NCBI GenBank assembly: GCA_004352715.1
Contig: SCFE01000067.1
Coordinates: 1,699,820-1,763,819, forward strand
From: Hofstenia miamia
Taxonomy: Eukaryota > Xenacoelomorpha > Acoela
Length of the DNA: 64,000 bases
Direction of reading: 5' to 3'
The translations under genes and the position numbers were made by a program. Under the pieces are notes generated by a model. It saw only the letters and a program-made list of their open reading frames with translations. It was not told the origin of the DNA and did no database searches. Shown here piece after piece: positions 55,257-64,000 of the stretch (position 1 is its first letter; each line of letters opens with the position of its first letter).

Positions 55257-56905
55257 AATCAGAGCCAATGTAGAGATGTAGAAGTAAATAGAAAAGGAAT
55301 TAATGTAATTCCATGAGATGTAAATAAAAGATTTGCGATACTTTGCCTTGCGAAAAAAATGGCCAGTGTGAAGGATATTGACAAGGCGTTTTTTGAAGCT
55401 TAGAGTGTAAAGGGTGGAGGTTATCACGTCGAATTTTAAATATCAAACGAACAGTGCCTTTTCTGATGGACGAGTTGATAGTGCTGAGGATTCACAAACC
55501 GTCAAGTTTTAGGATATAACTTCCATGACGGATATAGCGATGAATCCGACGGCGACATTTTACGGTGATATGATAAATCCAGGCAGGAGCGGCGTAAGTA
55601 GGTGGGGGTAGTATGTAAGTTTTGAAGATAAACTTTGCAACATTAGTATCGAAAAATCTGACAATGTATGAAATAGAGTTGGTGATGTAGCATAGCTTAG
55701 ACATCACAGTTGACACACGCTTGTCGAAGTTGAGATTCCCATCAATTTCAACGCCTAAATATGTCCAACATTTCACTCGCTCGTGATAGTCACCATGAAT
55801 ATTAAAAGGTTGCTATTCTTAACGCCTCTGTTCATGAATAACATATCTCTTGACTTGGTGGAATTAAGGGTTAGGTTTAGGTTGTAAAACCGAGGTAAAA
55901 TAATATCAGAGAGTAAATGTTGAGCGTTTTTATGATCTTGGAAAGGACTAAAACTAGTAATTTCGAACATTTCGTATGTGTCGTTCGCGTATTGAGACTC
56001 GCAGTACTTTTCTTGTAGGGATAAATTGTGGAGGTTAGGAGACGATTGTAGATCGCTTCGGTAGGCGGTATATATGATAAAGAAGTTGGGATAAGGAATC
56101 TCCTTGGGGAACGCCAGTCAAAACAGGGATAGCTGAAGATTTTCCGCTGGATGCAATAACTTTCTGTGACCAACCAAATAGATACGAGTTTAGCCAGTGT
56201 AAAAACCACGAGTCTTCAGGCAGACAGTATTTCTGGATAATGGTGAGAAGTTTCCCAGGAAGAACGGTATTAAAGGCGGTAGAAAAATCTAGAAAAATGT
56301 CGCGTACTGCAGACAGACGATTTATCAAGCTTAAGGAGGATCCAGTCGATAAGGAATATAAGAGAGTCGGTGGTACAATGATTAGCTTGATAAGCAAATT
56401 GTAGGTTATTGGTTTCTCTTCTGAAGATTTTTGTTGCAACTGGGTTTAAAATCTTTTCGAAGCATCGCGCGGGAATGGAGGAAAGACAGACCGGCCGAAA
56501 GTTTTTATCTACGTTGCTATCAAGGTTGGACTTTTTCAAAATAGGTGCGACATTAGGTTGCTTCCAGCAGGTTGGATGGTATGAGTTTTTAATAATGTTG
56601 TTGTAGAGAAGGCTATAGGGGGGGGGCGATAGAGCATCATAACACCACTTGAATACCCATGGAGGAAGGTCGTCAGGCCCACCGACTTTGGAAGAATTGA
56701 TGTTACGAAATGTGTTTGCGACAGTTTCTTTGCTAATATATGGAGATTCTAAGTTGGGGAGATCTGGGTTTTCAAAGCCGAATGAATAGTCTTTTTGAGC
56801 ATCAAGATTAAAGCGAGTGAAAAATTTGTTGAGCTCTTCTGCGCGGCTAAGTGAAATAAACGGTTTCTTGGAAGCGATTTGGTGTATTTTGAAATTAGGT
56901 GCCAC
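55257..56905 (-). pseudogene. LINE reverse transcriptase and C-terminus, copy C
   Basis: The continuous copy. RT motifs from 56905 leftwards: INSSKVGGPDDLPPWVFK, NFRPVCLSSIPARCFEKIL, FLDFSTAFNTVLPGKLL, LTGVPQGDSLSQLLYHIY, and the active-site box YANDT at 55977-55991, where the first catalytic Asp is Asn. Frameshifts lie near 56280 and 56040. The C-terminal domain follows at 55492-55776. Confidence 0.85.
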
Positions 56906-57099
56906 AGGTCAGACGAATTAGTGGTTATAGTTGAGTACCTTTCTTTTCTGCATTTCAGGATATAAGATGTAATGAGACGCTGGGTGAGGTTACGTTCAAT
57001 GTTATTGCCGCTCATGGCACGACGTTTCTGGCGAAAGAGATTACGTAATGTGTCATCCTTGGGGATGGATAAGTAGTCATCTTCAGGTTTCGTTACATA

Positions 57100-57981
57100 C
57101 GGGGTAAACATATCTAGATTAAAAGTAAGGTAGCCGGCGATGACTTCACAATAATTATCAACATTGTCTTCTGCGAAGACTGACCAATCAGTAGTGTCAA
57201 GTGAAGCTTTGAGTTGTTCAACTTTAGGTGCGGACCTATCTCTAGTTTTGCGAAGTCTATGTCAAGGTTTATCTGCATTACGATTAATCTTGTTAGGCAC
57301 GATTATGATGCTGACGTGATATTGCTGAAGTGTTGAACAGTTCCCTAGGATAGGAGGATAGAATGTAGAAGTGTAGGAATTAGGATGGCTATTGTATAAA
57401 CTAGCAAGTATTGTTTTAGTAGGAAAGAATGTGGGAAAATCAATAAGGTTAGTGAGACATAATGAATCCAATGCTTTAAGTTTATCTTAGTTTATGTCTC
57501 CAAGCAGTATGATTAAAGATAACGGATGTTTACGTTTAATCCTAGACAAATAAGTAATATATTTCCGCATGCAGATTTCTTGGCTTGAGGACGTATATAT
57601 GTGTTTATTAATATGACAATTTCAATATCTCTGTGCAAGTATCGAGGACGGCATCCAATAGCCAATGATTCAATGCCTATAGTATCATTGCAGAGCTCGA
57701 GTACGTGTTTTGGTTTGTGAATGGACCACTTCTTATTTACATATGCAATAAAGCCTCCTCCAGAGTTATATTTCCTATCCAAGTGGCATGTGTAAAAGAA
57801 GGCAAGAACTGGGAACATCACTGGTGAGGCGAGTTTCTTGTAGAGCAATAACTGACAGGGCTGAGTGAGAAAAGGCAAACGATTCGAGAGTGTAGAATTT
57901 TCCGCGGATGCTGTTGATGTTGTGAGATATGATAAAGGGAAATGAAAAAGCATCAGCAGAGTACAGGAAATGTTTTTGAAG
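57100..57981 (-). pseudogene. LINE apurinic-type endonuclease region
   Basis: In shifting minus-strand frames: NINSIRGKFYTLES near 57880-57925, ALQETRLTSDV near 57820-57845 (catalytic Glu) and SGGGFIAYVNKKW near 57735-57775, all signatures of the exonuclease/endonuclease/phosphatase fold of CR1-like LINEs. The later Asn/His active-site blocks are broken up. The following open stretch 56749-57111 is the linker to RT. Confidence 0.75.
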
Positions 57982-58493
57982 TCAATCCATTTCTTCAATG
58001 TTGACTTTAGTGCCATTATGGAACAGTTCCAAGTTTCGGATTTTCAAGTCTTTTCGTGGTACATTATCGTCGTTGATCATAAGCCATCTTTTCTTTAGCA
58101 ACTTCTTTTCAGTTTCTATGTCCTCCGGTGATAGTGCGCGACTAACGTATATGGGTATATCGTATTCTTTTAATTTTCGTGCATTGCTTAAAATTCTGCG
58201 GCTATCCCATGAACTTTTCAAGGATAGAAGAATGGATCTCGGCTTGTTTAAGTCAGGTTTGTATTTTCCGAGTCGATATAAATCATCTATCACTGACGTG
58301 TCTTCATTCATGTATTGTAGGAACTTTTCTACTTCTTGTCGTTCTTTTTGTTGGCGTATTTCGGGGTTTCGTTCGGTGATTTCAAGTATTTCGCAAATTT
58401 TCAGTACTTTAGCAGTGGCTGTAACAGCGCGAGGTTTCTGTAGTTTCCTCGTGATTTCTTCGGTTTGATTACTTATTTGTTTCTGAATATTCA
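57982..58493 (-). pseudogene. LINE ORF1 C-terminal part
   Basis: About 170 open codons up to the gap, ending TGA/TAA-type stop at 57982-57984. It contains DDLYRLGKYKPDLNKPRSIL, then a segment on ARKLKEYDIPIYVSRALSPE and KKRWLMINDD, resembling the nucleic-acid-binding ORF1 proteins of CR1/L2-like LINEs (R-L-G-K...R-P-x-x-V-x-L...N-A-x-x-L...). No stop interrupts it. The N-terminal part is in the gap, but the related copy at 59494-59950 shows what it looks like. Confidence 0.7.
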
Positions 58494-59493
58494 NNNNNNN
58501 NNNNNNNNNNNNNNNNNNNNNNNNNNNNNNNNNNNNNNNNNNNNNNNNNNNNNNNNNNNNNNNNNNNNNNNNNNNNNNNNNNNNNNNNNNNNNNNNNNNN
58601 NNNNNNNNNNNNNNNNNNNNNNNNNNNNNNNNNNNNNNNNNNNNNNNNNNNNNNNNNNNNNNNNNNNNNNNNNNNNNNNNNNNNNNNNNNNNNNNNNNNN
58701 NNNNNNNNNNNNNNNNNNNNNNNNNNNNNNNNNNNNNNNNNNNNNNNNNNNNNNNNNNNNNNNNNNNNNNNNNNNNNNNNNNNNNNNNNNNNNNNNNNNN
58801 NNNNNNNNNNNNNNNNNNNNNNNNNNNNNNNNNNNNNNNNNNNNNNNNNNNNNNNNNNNNNNNNNNNNNNNNNNNNNNNNNNNNNNNNNNNNNNNNNNNN
58901 NNNNNNNNNNNNNNNNNNNNNNNNNNNNNNNNNNNNNNNNNNNNNNNNNNNNNNNNNNNNNNNNNNNNNNNNNNNNNNNNNNNNNNNNNNNNNNNNNNNN
59001 NNNNNNNNNNNNNNNNNNNNNNNNNNNNNNNNNNNNNNNNNNNNNNNNNNNNNNNNNNNNNNNNNNNNNNNNNNNNNNNNNNNNNNNNNNNNNNNNNNNN
59101 NNNNNNNNNNNNNNNNNNNNNNNNNNNNNNNNNNNNNNNNNNNNNNNNNNNNNNNNNNNNNNNNNNNNNNNNNNNNNNNNNNNNNNNNNNNNNNNNNNNN
59201 NNNNNNNNNNNNNNNNNNNNNNNNNNNNNNNNNNNNNNNNNNNNNNNNNNNNNNNNNNNNNNNNNNNNNNNNNNNNNNNNNNNNNNNNNNNNNNNNNNNN
59301 NNNNNNNNNNNNNNNNNNNNNNNNNNNNNNNNNNNNNNNNNNNNNNNNNNNNNNNNNNNNNNNNNNNNNNNNNNNNNNNNNNNNNNNNNNNNNNNNNNNN
59401 NNNNNNNNNNNNNNNNNNNNNNNNNNNNNNNNNNNNNNNNNNNNNNNNNNNNNNNNNNNNNNNNNNNNNNNNNNNNNNNNNNNNNNNNNNNNN
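58494..59493. other. Assembly gap, exactly 1000 N
   Basis: Default-size gap between two related ORF1 copies of the LINE. Confidence 0.95.
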
Positions 59494-59950
59494 CGTGACT
59501 AACGTATATGGGTATATCGTATTCTTTGAATTTTCGTGCATTGCTTAAAATTCTGCGGCTATCCCATGAACTTTTCAAGGATAGAAGAATGGATCTCGGC
59601 TTGTTTAAGTCAGGTTTGTATTTTCCGAGTCGATATAAATCATCTATCACTGACGTGGCTTCATTCATGTATTGTAGGAACTTTCCTACTTCTTTTCGTT
59701 CTTTTTGTTGGCGTATTTCGGGGTTTCGTTCGGTGATTTCAGGTATTCCGCGAATTTTCAGTACTTTAGCAGTGTCTGTAACAGCGCGAGGTTTCTATAG
59801 TTTCCTCCTGATTTCTTCGGTTTGATTACTCATTTGTTTCTGAATGTTCATTGATTGTCCTCTAAATAAATCAGTGACTTTCTTTTCCAGCGTAGAGTTT
59901 TCAAATGCATTACCGACTGATTTCAGAAATAGTGATATCTTTTCGCCCAT
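59494..59950 (-). pseudogene. Second LINE ORF1 copy, N-terminal part
   Basis: Starts MGEKISLFLKSVGNAFENS at 59950 and runs left to the gap. From 59851 to 59494 it matches 58493-58137 with about a dozen differences in 357 bases, including one that creates TAG (CAG to TAG near 59798). It is thus a separate, diverged insertion rather than an assembly copy, and was already dead or died later. The rest is in the gap or absent. Confidence 0.7.
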
Positions 59951-62190
59951 TTTCTACACAAGAATTGCAGAATAAAATTATATTGTTCCTTGCACCAAAG
60001 AGAGCATTCAGAATATTTGTGGAGAATCCCGTACAATCATGTTTCCAATGCATGTTATGTGAACAACAAAAGCAGCTGAATATGTTTTTCTCACTTTAAA
60101 TATTTTTGCTGCATGTAAACAACTTTTAGTACAATGTTGTATAGTGTGTACGGAGTATTTGGTAAACACGACCCGTCACTGAGGTATCTTTTACAAGGGT
60201 ATGCTCAAACTTGCCCAAAGCAATTTTAGGACAGTTATATTTTATAAACGTATACGAAACGGATGTGAATTTCGGAGAAAAATATGCACAAGCTAAGATA
60301 ATTTTTTCACTTATTGATTGTACTGCATTACGAAATATAATCGGTGGGACAAAAGCCTTTTGCAAACAGGGCCTGGTGATTTGTAGTGAAATTTAGTAAA
60401 ATAGGCAATCAAAATATCTCACCCAGAGGCCAGCATTACGTCAAATTATTTGCCTTTCGAAATCAATTCAAAGGATTAATAATTTAAATTATTTAAAAAT
60501 GTTGCTTTATTTTATATTGTGTAGAGACTACATTTAAAAAAAATGAGGCCATTTATAAAAAACAAAAAAATTCTACAATTGAATTCAAAAACTTTACGTA
60601 CAGTCGAACTACAGATTATAAAGTTTCACTTGAATAAATGATATCTAAGCTTTTTGCTTTGAAATGCAGCATTTCTAAGAATCTATTAGACTTCATTAAC
60701 TTAATTTGTTTGGTGACCAATTGAAAGGATCAGATATTTTTTGTTTGTTTTGAAAAACTGGAAATAGTATTAAGTTTTCAAATGTGGAAAACAATTGTTA
60801 TTCTTTATAGTAAAGATCCGGGCGAAATTTTGAAGGAAATCTCTATTTGACTGCGTTTAATGTTTCATTGTTGTTTGTTATGCTGCAAATCGCCAGGACG
60901 TGACACATTAAGCTATACTACTAACTTTTATTACTAAATACGCAAACACTCATTAACTAAAATTTCTCTTTTCACTTGTGAAAGAATTCTATTTGTAAAC
61001 AAGTCAAGTGTATTATAAAGAATTGAATGATTTAGTACCATTAAATTTACAACGCCTCATTTCGTTCCACAGACATTTGATTTTCACTGTTTTGTACTCG
61101 TAAAATTACTCTACAAATGTAATGGGTTTTACTTGATGTCATTTTGAATTTTAGTTAAAGCTAAATACTTGAAAAAATTAATAAAATGAATAAGACGTGA
61201 CCACACAAGACTAGAAATTAAAAGCGCCTTAATATTCAAGTTGTTTACGTATGCATTAGGTATTTGTGCATATCTAAACAACTATTGGAAACAGCTGAAG
61301 CTTTTTTAGGAACGCCCATAATAGCAAAATGTTGTTGAGATTTTAAAAAAAGCATTTGGGTTTAGCAGAACTATCAGCTCAATTTCTAATGAATGTAAAT
61401 GTATCATATGCAATTGCAGCATAGCTTTCACCCTCAATTTCCTACATACTCATACATTATTCTTTACGAATTTGCAAAATCTCCTTAGCTATGACTATTA
61501 AAGCATCACACATAATTTAAATCCCATTACATTTTCTATAGCGTCTCATTAAACTAAACTTTCTCCAACTTGGGCTCTTGGCCATTCTAGCAGCAAGGGA
61601 GACTTAGTTGATATTGGGGTGCACTTTGAAGCAGATAGAACGTCTTTGCTAACTAGTAGGTAGTATTTATGAGCTGAACTGTTGGATCACTAAAAAATAA
61701 GTTAGCACTGCAAAACAGCCTTAAACGATGTGCAGCAGGCACTATAGTATTGCAACAAGCAAGTTTGCAGTTCATTGCACCTGGCTCATGAGACGCACTC
61801 AGGTAGAATAGAAGATGGTTGTATTTAGGGTCTCCAATGGCGGTAATCTGAATCAACGAAAATCTCAAATCAGACTATTGCCTCATCCTTTACAAAGTAC
61901 CCGTGGTTTCACCTCTATGCATTCTCCTGTTTTCCGTATTTCTCAAACCCACAATCAAAAAGTAGACATGGCAATTCGGGATTAATCCCCGCTTTATGAA
62001 TGGGGTCATTTTTGTCTCCAGACATCTTTTACTTTGAACATTTTTAGTGATTTTTAATAATTTTAACAAAAACATTCGAATATATTTCGTCAGTTTTACA
62101 AATAATTCCCTCTAAATATACTTGATTTTATAGCAATATTTTATTTCACTAAATCTTAATTATTGGTAACAATAGCTTATGTATATAATC
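59951..62190. other. AT-rich intergenic DNA
   Basis: Includes a less AT-rich stretch 60130-60370 with overlapping open frames of 61-79 codons on both strands; this may be the 5' untranslated part of the adjacent LINE or unrelated. Open frames of 61-71 codons near 61653-62075 have no recognisable domain. Confidence 0.45.
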
Positions 62191-62204
62191 TTTTTTCGTA
62201 TTTA

Positions 62205-62430
62205 GACTTGGTTGAAATTATCTTATTAAAATGCTTTCAGTGATTTTAAGATATTTTGCATCGGTATTCTTTAAAATTTTTACATCATAATTAGTCCACA
62301 ATTTTTTAGGTTTTTTTGAAATGATTGAATTAGTTTCATGTTCTTTTGTTCTTCTGCTTAGTTGCCGACCACAATATCCGATATAATCCTAACCACAGGT
62401 GCATTGAATCTTATAAATTATATTAGATTT
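62205..62430 (-). pseudogene. Penelope-like GIY-YIG relic
   Basis: Minus strand reading IIYKIQCTCG, a stop, then DYIGYCGRQLSRRTKEHET and further KKLWTNYDVKILKN. This is the GIY-YIG endonuclease start (Y-K-x-x-C-x-C-G...Y-I-G-x-x-x-R-x-L-x-x-R-x-x-E-H) that closes the protein of Penelope-like elements. The RT part is not visible. Confidence 0.7.
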
Positions 62431-62464
62431 ATCGGACATGCTAGTTGTTGATTTAAGGCCAAGC

Positions 62465-62467
<3 letters not shown>

Positions 62468-62509
<42 letters not shown>

Positions 62510-62519
62510 ATATATATTG
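62468..62519. repeat. TA microsatellite
   Basis: About 50 bases of TA with one TTTA interruption, next to the Penelope-like relic. Confidence 0.85.
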
Positions 62520-64000
62520 TTGAAATGCCTAATTAATCGAAAAAAATATCTTTGTCGTCGAGAACTTACGCGAGCTAGAGATCTCTGAACGTATTAATGA
62601 AACTTTAATAGATAATGCTTGTATGCGCGGGAGCAAAGCGGCCTCCAGCTGGGTGTCTGATTTTCTGGCAATTCGTTCGCAGAATACAAAATATTCCAAT
62701 CCGTGGCTATCCGTTATAATATATGGATAGTCTGTGTGGGGTAGAGAAAAAGATTATTTTCTGAACTCTTTGGATTCAGGGTAAAAAATAACTGCCAGAG
62801 TTGGTATTATTTAAGAATACACTCCATTTCAAACAATTATCAGGCATAGAGATGACAAATTATAGTATTCAATCACTAGGAATCCATTACATCCGCTCTC
62901 CTCCATGCTGAACATGAGGACATACTATTCAAATGATAGACTAAGCATGGGCCTTCCTGCTTGCAAAAAGTGAAATCAGAAAGAACTTTCAATTTTATAA
63001 TAAGGCTGTTGTTTTTATTAACTCCATGCATTAGGATAACCAGATTTCAAATGGCAAAAAACCAGATATGATAGCAGACTATAATCTTCAAAAGTAGGAG
63101 TAGCCGCTATGGACAAAATGGTAGGAATGATGACGACAAGCCGAGTAACACGAAGATGCAATTAATCTATACATGCAATGTGTGGCATAACACGTTTTCT
63201 TTAAAATATAGTTTCTTTCTAGGAAGACATCACAGAGCAAATTTCTATTTGAAGTAAATTTTATACATTTATTGTTGATGTCTTACAATATAAATTTTTG
63301 GCTTGTTCTTGAATTTGCAATTGCTTCTACTATTCTTGTTTTCATCGCCTTAACTGCAATTTTGAAGTAAATTTTATCTTGTTAATTAAAACAACTTTAA
63401 CTTACAGTAACACTGCAAAAAGGTGATTCTTGGTTTGGACATGATAAAATTAATAGGAAGGTAATATCAAAAAAAAATTAAACTATAAATATATTATGAT
63501 TATAGTTGATGGCAATTTTCGGAATAAGCATGTTACAAAGCTTCCAAATAAGCAAACGAATAAATTTGTTGGAGTTTTGTCAATGCAAATATCAATTTCA
63601 ACCAATAATCAAAGTCCCGCCAGAAACGAATTGTTTCTTGTGGGTGGACTATTACAGACAAAAGGAATCTATTTCAACCAGAAACATATTGGCCGAAAAT
63701 TGATGCCCACGCCCAGCCGAAATCCGGTTGGGCCCATTTAAATTATAGACATTTTGGGCTCATTTATGATCGTTAACAAAAATATTTCTTGAATTTTTGG
63801 TATGCCTGACCAAAATTGACTGTATTAGATTGTAGCACTAGGAGAGCATGTGATACTATTGTAATATTTCAAATTTTAACATTGATTTTTCAACATTGAT
63901 CTTAAGTTATATAAGATTCACTACATTTAAGTTGATTTGAATGCACTATTGCGGGCCCTGCTCTCCCCGATATATCGTATGTGTCAATTTTTGATATCAA
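62520..64000. other. Intergenic DNA to the window end
   Basis: A less AT-rich stretch 62545-62720 (GCGCGGGAGCAAAGCGGCCT) has no open frame or tRNA fold that I can see. Overlapping open frames of 65-81 codons at 63496-63741 have no recognisable domain; their GC-rich end (CCACGCCCAGCCG) recalls the patch at 24590-24800. Confidence 0.45.

Larger units (their letters stand above)
53624..58493 (-). mobile_element. Two-ORF LINE with ATTT-repeat tail (CR1/L2-like)
   Basis: Minus strand: ORF1 end (58493-57982), ORF2 with endonuclease (about 57960-57480), RT (about 56905-55980) and C-terminal domain, then a 3' end with AATAAA followed by GCACTTATTTATTTATTT. A microsatellite-like ATTT tail is characteristic of CR1/L2-type LINEs. 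Frames are broken in several places and the RT active site is changed, so it is dead. The 3' part appears three times in the assembly; 55257-58493 is the continuous copy. ORF1 continues into the N gap. Confidence 0.85.

Noticed and set aside
1-64000. CRISPR arrays, bacterial operons, tRNA or rRNA genes
   Set aside because: No regularly spaced repeats, no Shine-Dalgarno-led gene rows, and no cloverleaf or rRNA text was seen; the tRNA-like match at 11456 is a primer-binding site only.

Overview
The window is AT-rich eukaryotic DNA, most likely from an invertebrate animal. The evidence is a GT-AG intron of about 3.5 kb, many decayed retrotransposons and DNA transposons, long TA microsatellites, and a front-end desaturase fused to cytochrome b5. 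I cannot name the species. It contains two believable host genes; almost everything else recognisable is a transposable element in some state of decay. There are four long N gaps (1582-2581, 3466-3991, 31348-31849, 58494-59493; the first and last are exactly 1000 N) and six single-N joins (12396, 19424, 27328, 28656, 54676, 55256). Any long 'protein' made of X residues is only a reading through a gap.

Left block, 1-12368: Ty3/gypsy-type LTR retrotransposons on the minus strand. The best copy (2582-12368) reads from the right: 5' LTR, primer-binding site matching the 3' end of tRNA-Trp, gag with a zinc knuckle, aspartic protease, reverse transcriptase, RNase H, integrase with a GPF/Y-like tail, a long ORF I cannot identify, a purine tract and the 3' LTR. 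A second, shortened copy of the 3' end plus one more LTR lies further left (1-1581), giving an LTR-internal-LTR-internal-LTR layout. Most in-frame stops that I could place are TGA where arginine is expected, which suggests decay of methylated CpG.

12.4-16.9 kb: LINE fragments on both strands, one with a degenerate 2A-like NPGP motif, and a 1.36-kb DNA transposon with about 385-bp terminal inverted repeats and a MADF-like exon.

18.3-23.2 kb: the main host gene, a two-exon front-end fatty-acid or sphingolipid desaturase on the minus strand. The exons join in frame to 408 codons.

23-35 kb: mostly non-coding AT-rich DNA with dispersed repeats, a 1-kb near-identical duplication across a single N (probably an assembly artefact), a gapped gene-like stretch at 31.3-31.9 kb, and a PIF/Harbinger-type element with a TAA target duplication.

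35-47.4 kb: a decayed two-ORF LINE, Penelope-like remnants, a hAT-type MITE, a mariner-type element with a transposase remnant, and further LINE relics.

49.6-50.0 kb: a compact intronless gene for a divergent EF-hand (calmodulin-like) protein.

53.6-60 kb: a two-ORF LINE on the minus strand ending in an ATTT-repeat tail. Its 3' part is present three times with no difference that I found, at single-N joins (probable assembly artefact). A second, genuinely diverged copy of its ORF1 lies beyond the last gap. The remainder to 64 kb has one Penelope-like GIY-YIG relic and otherwise nothing I recognise.
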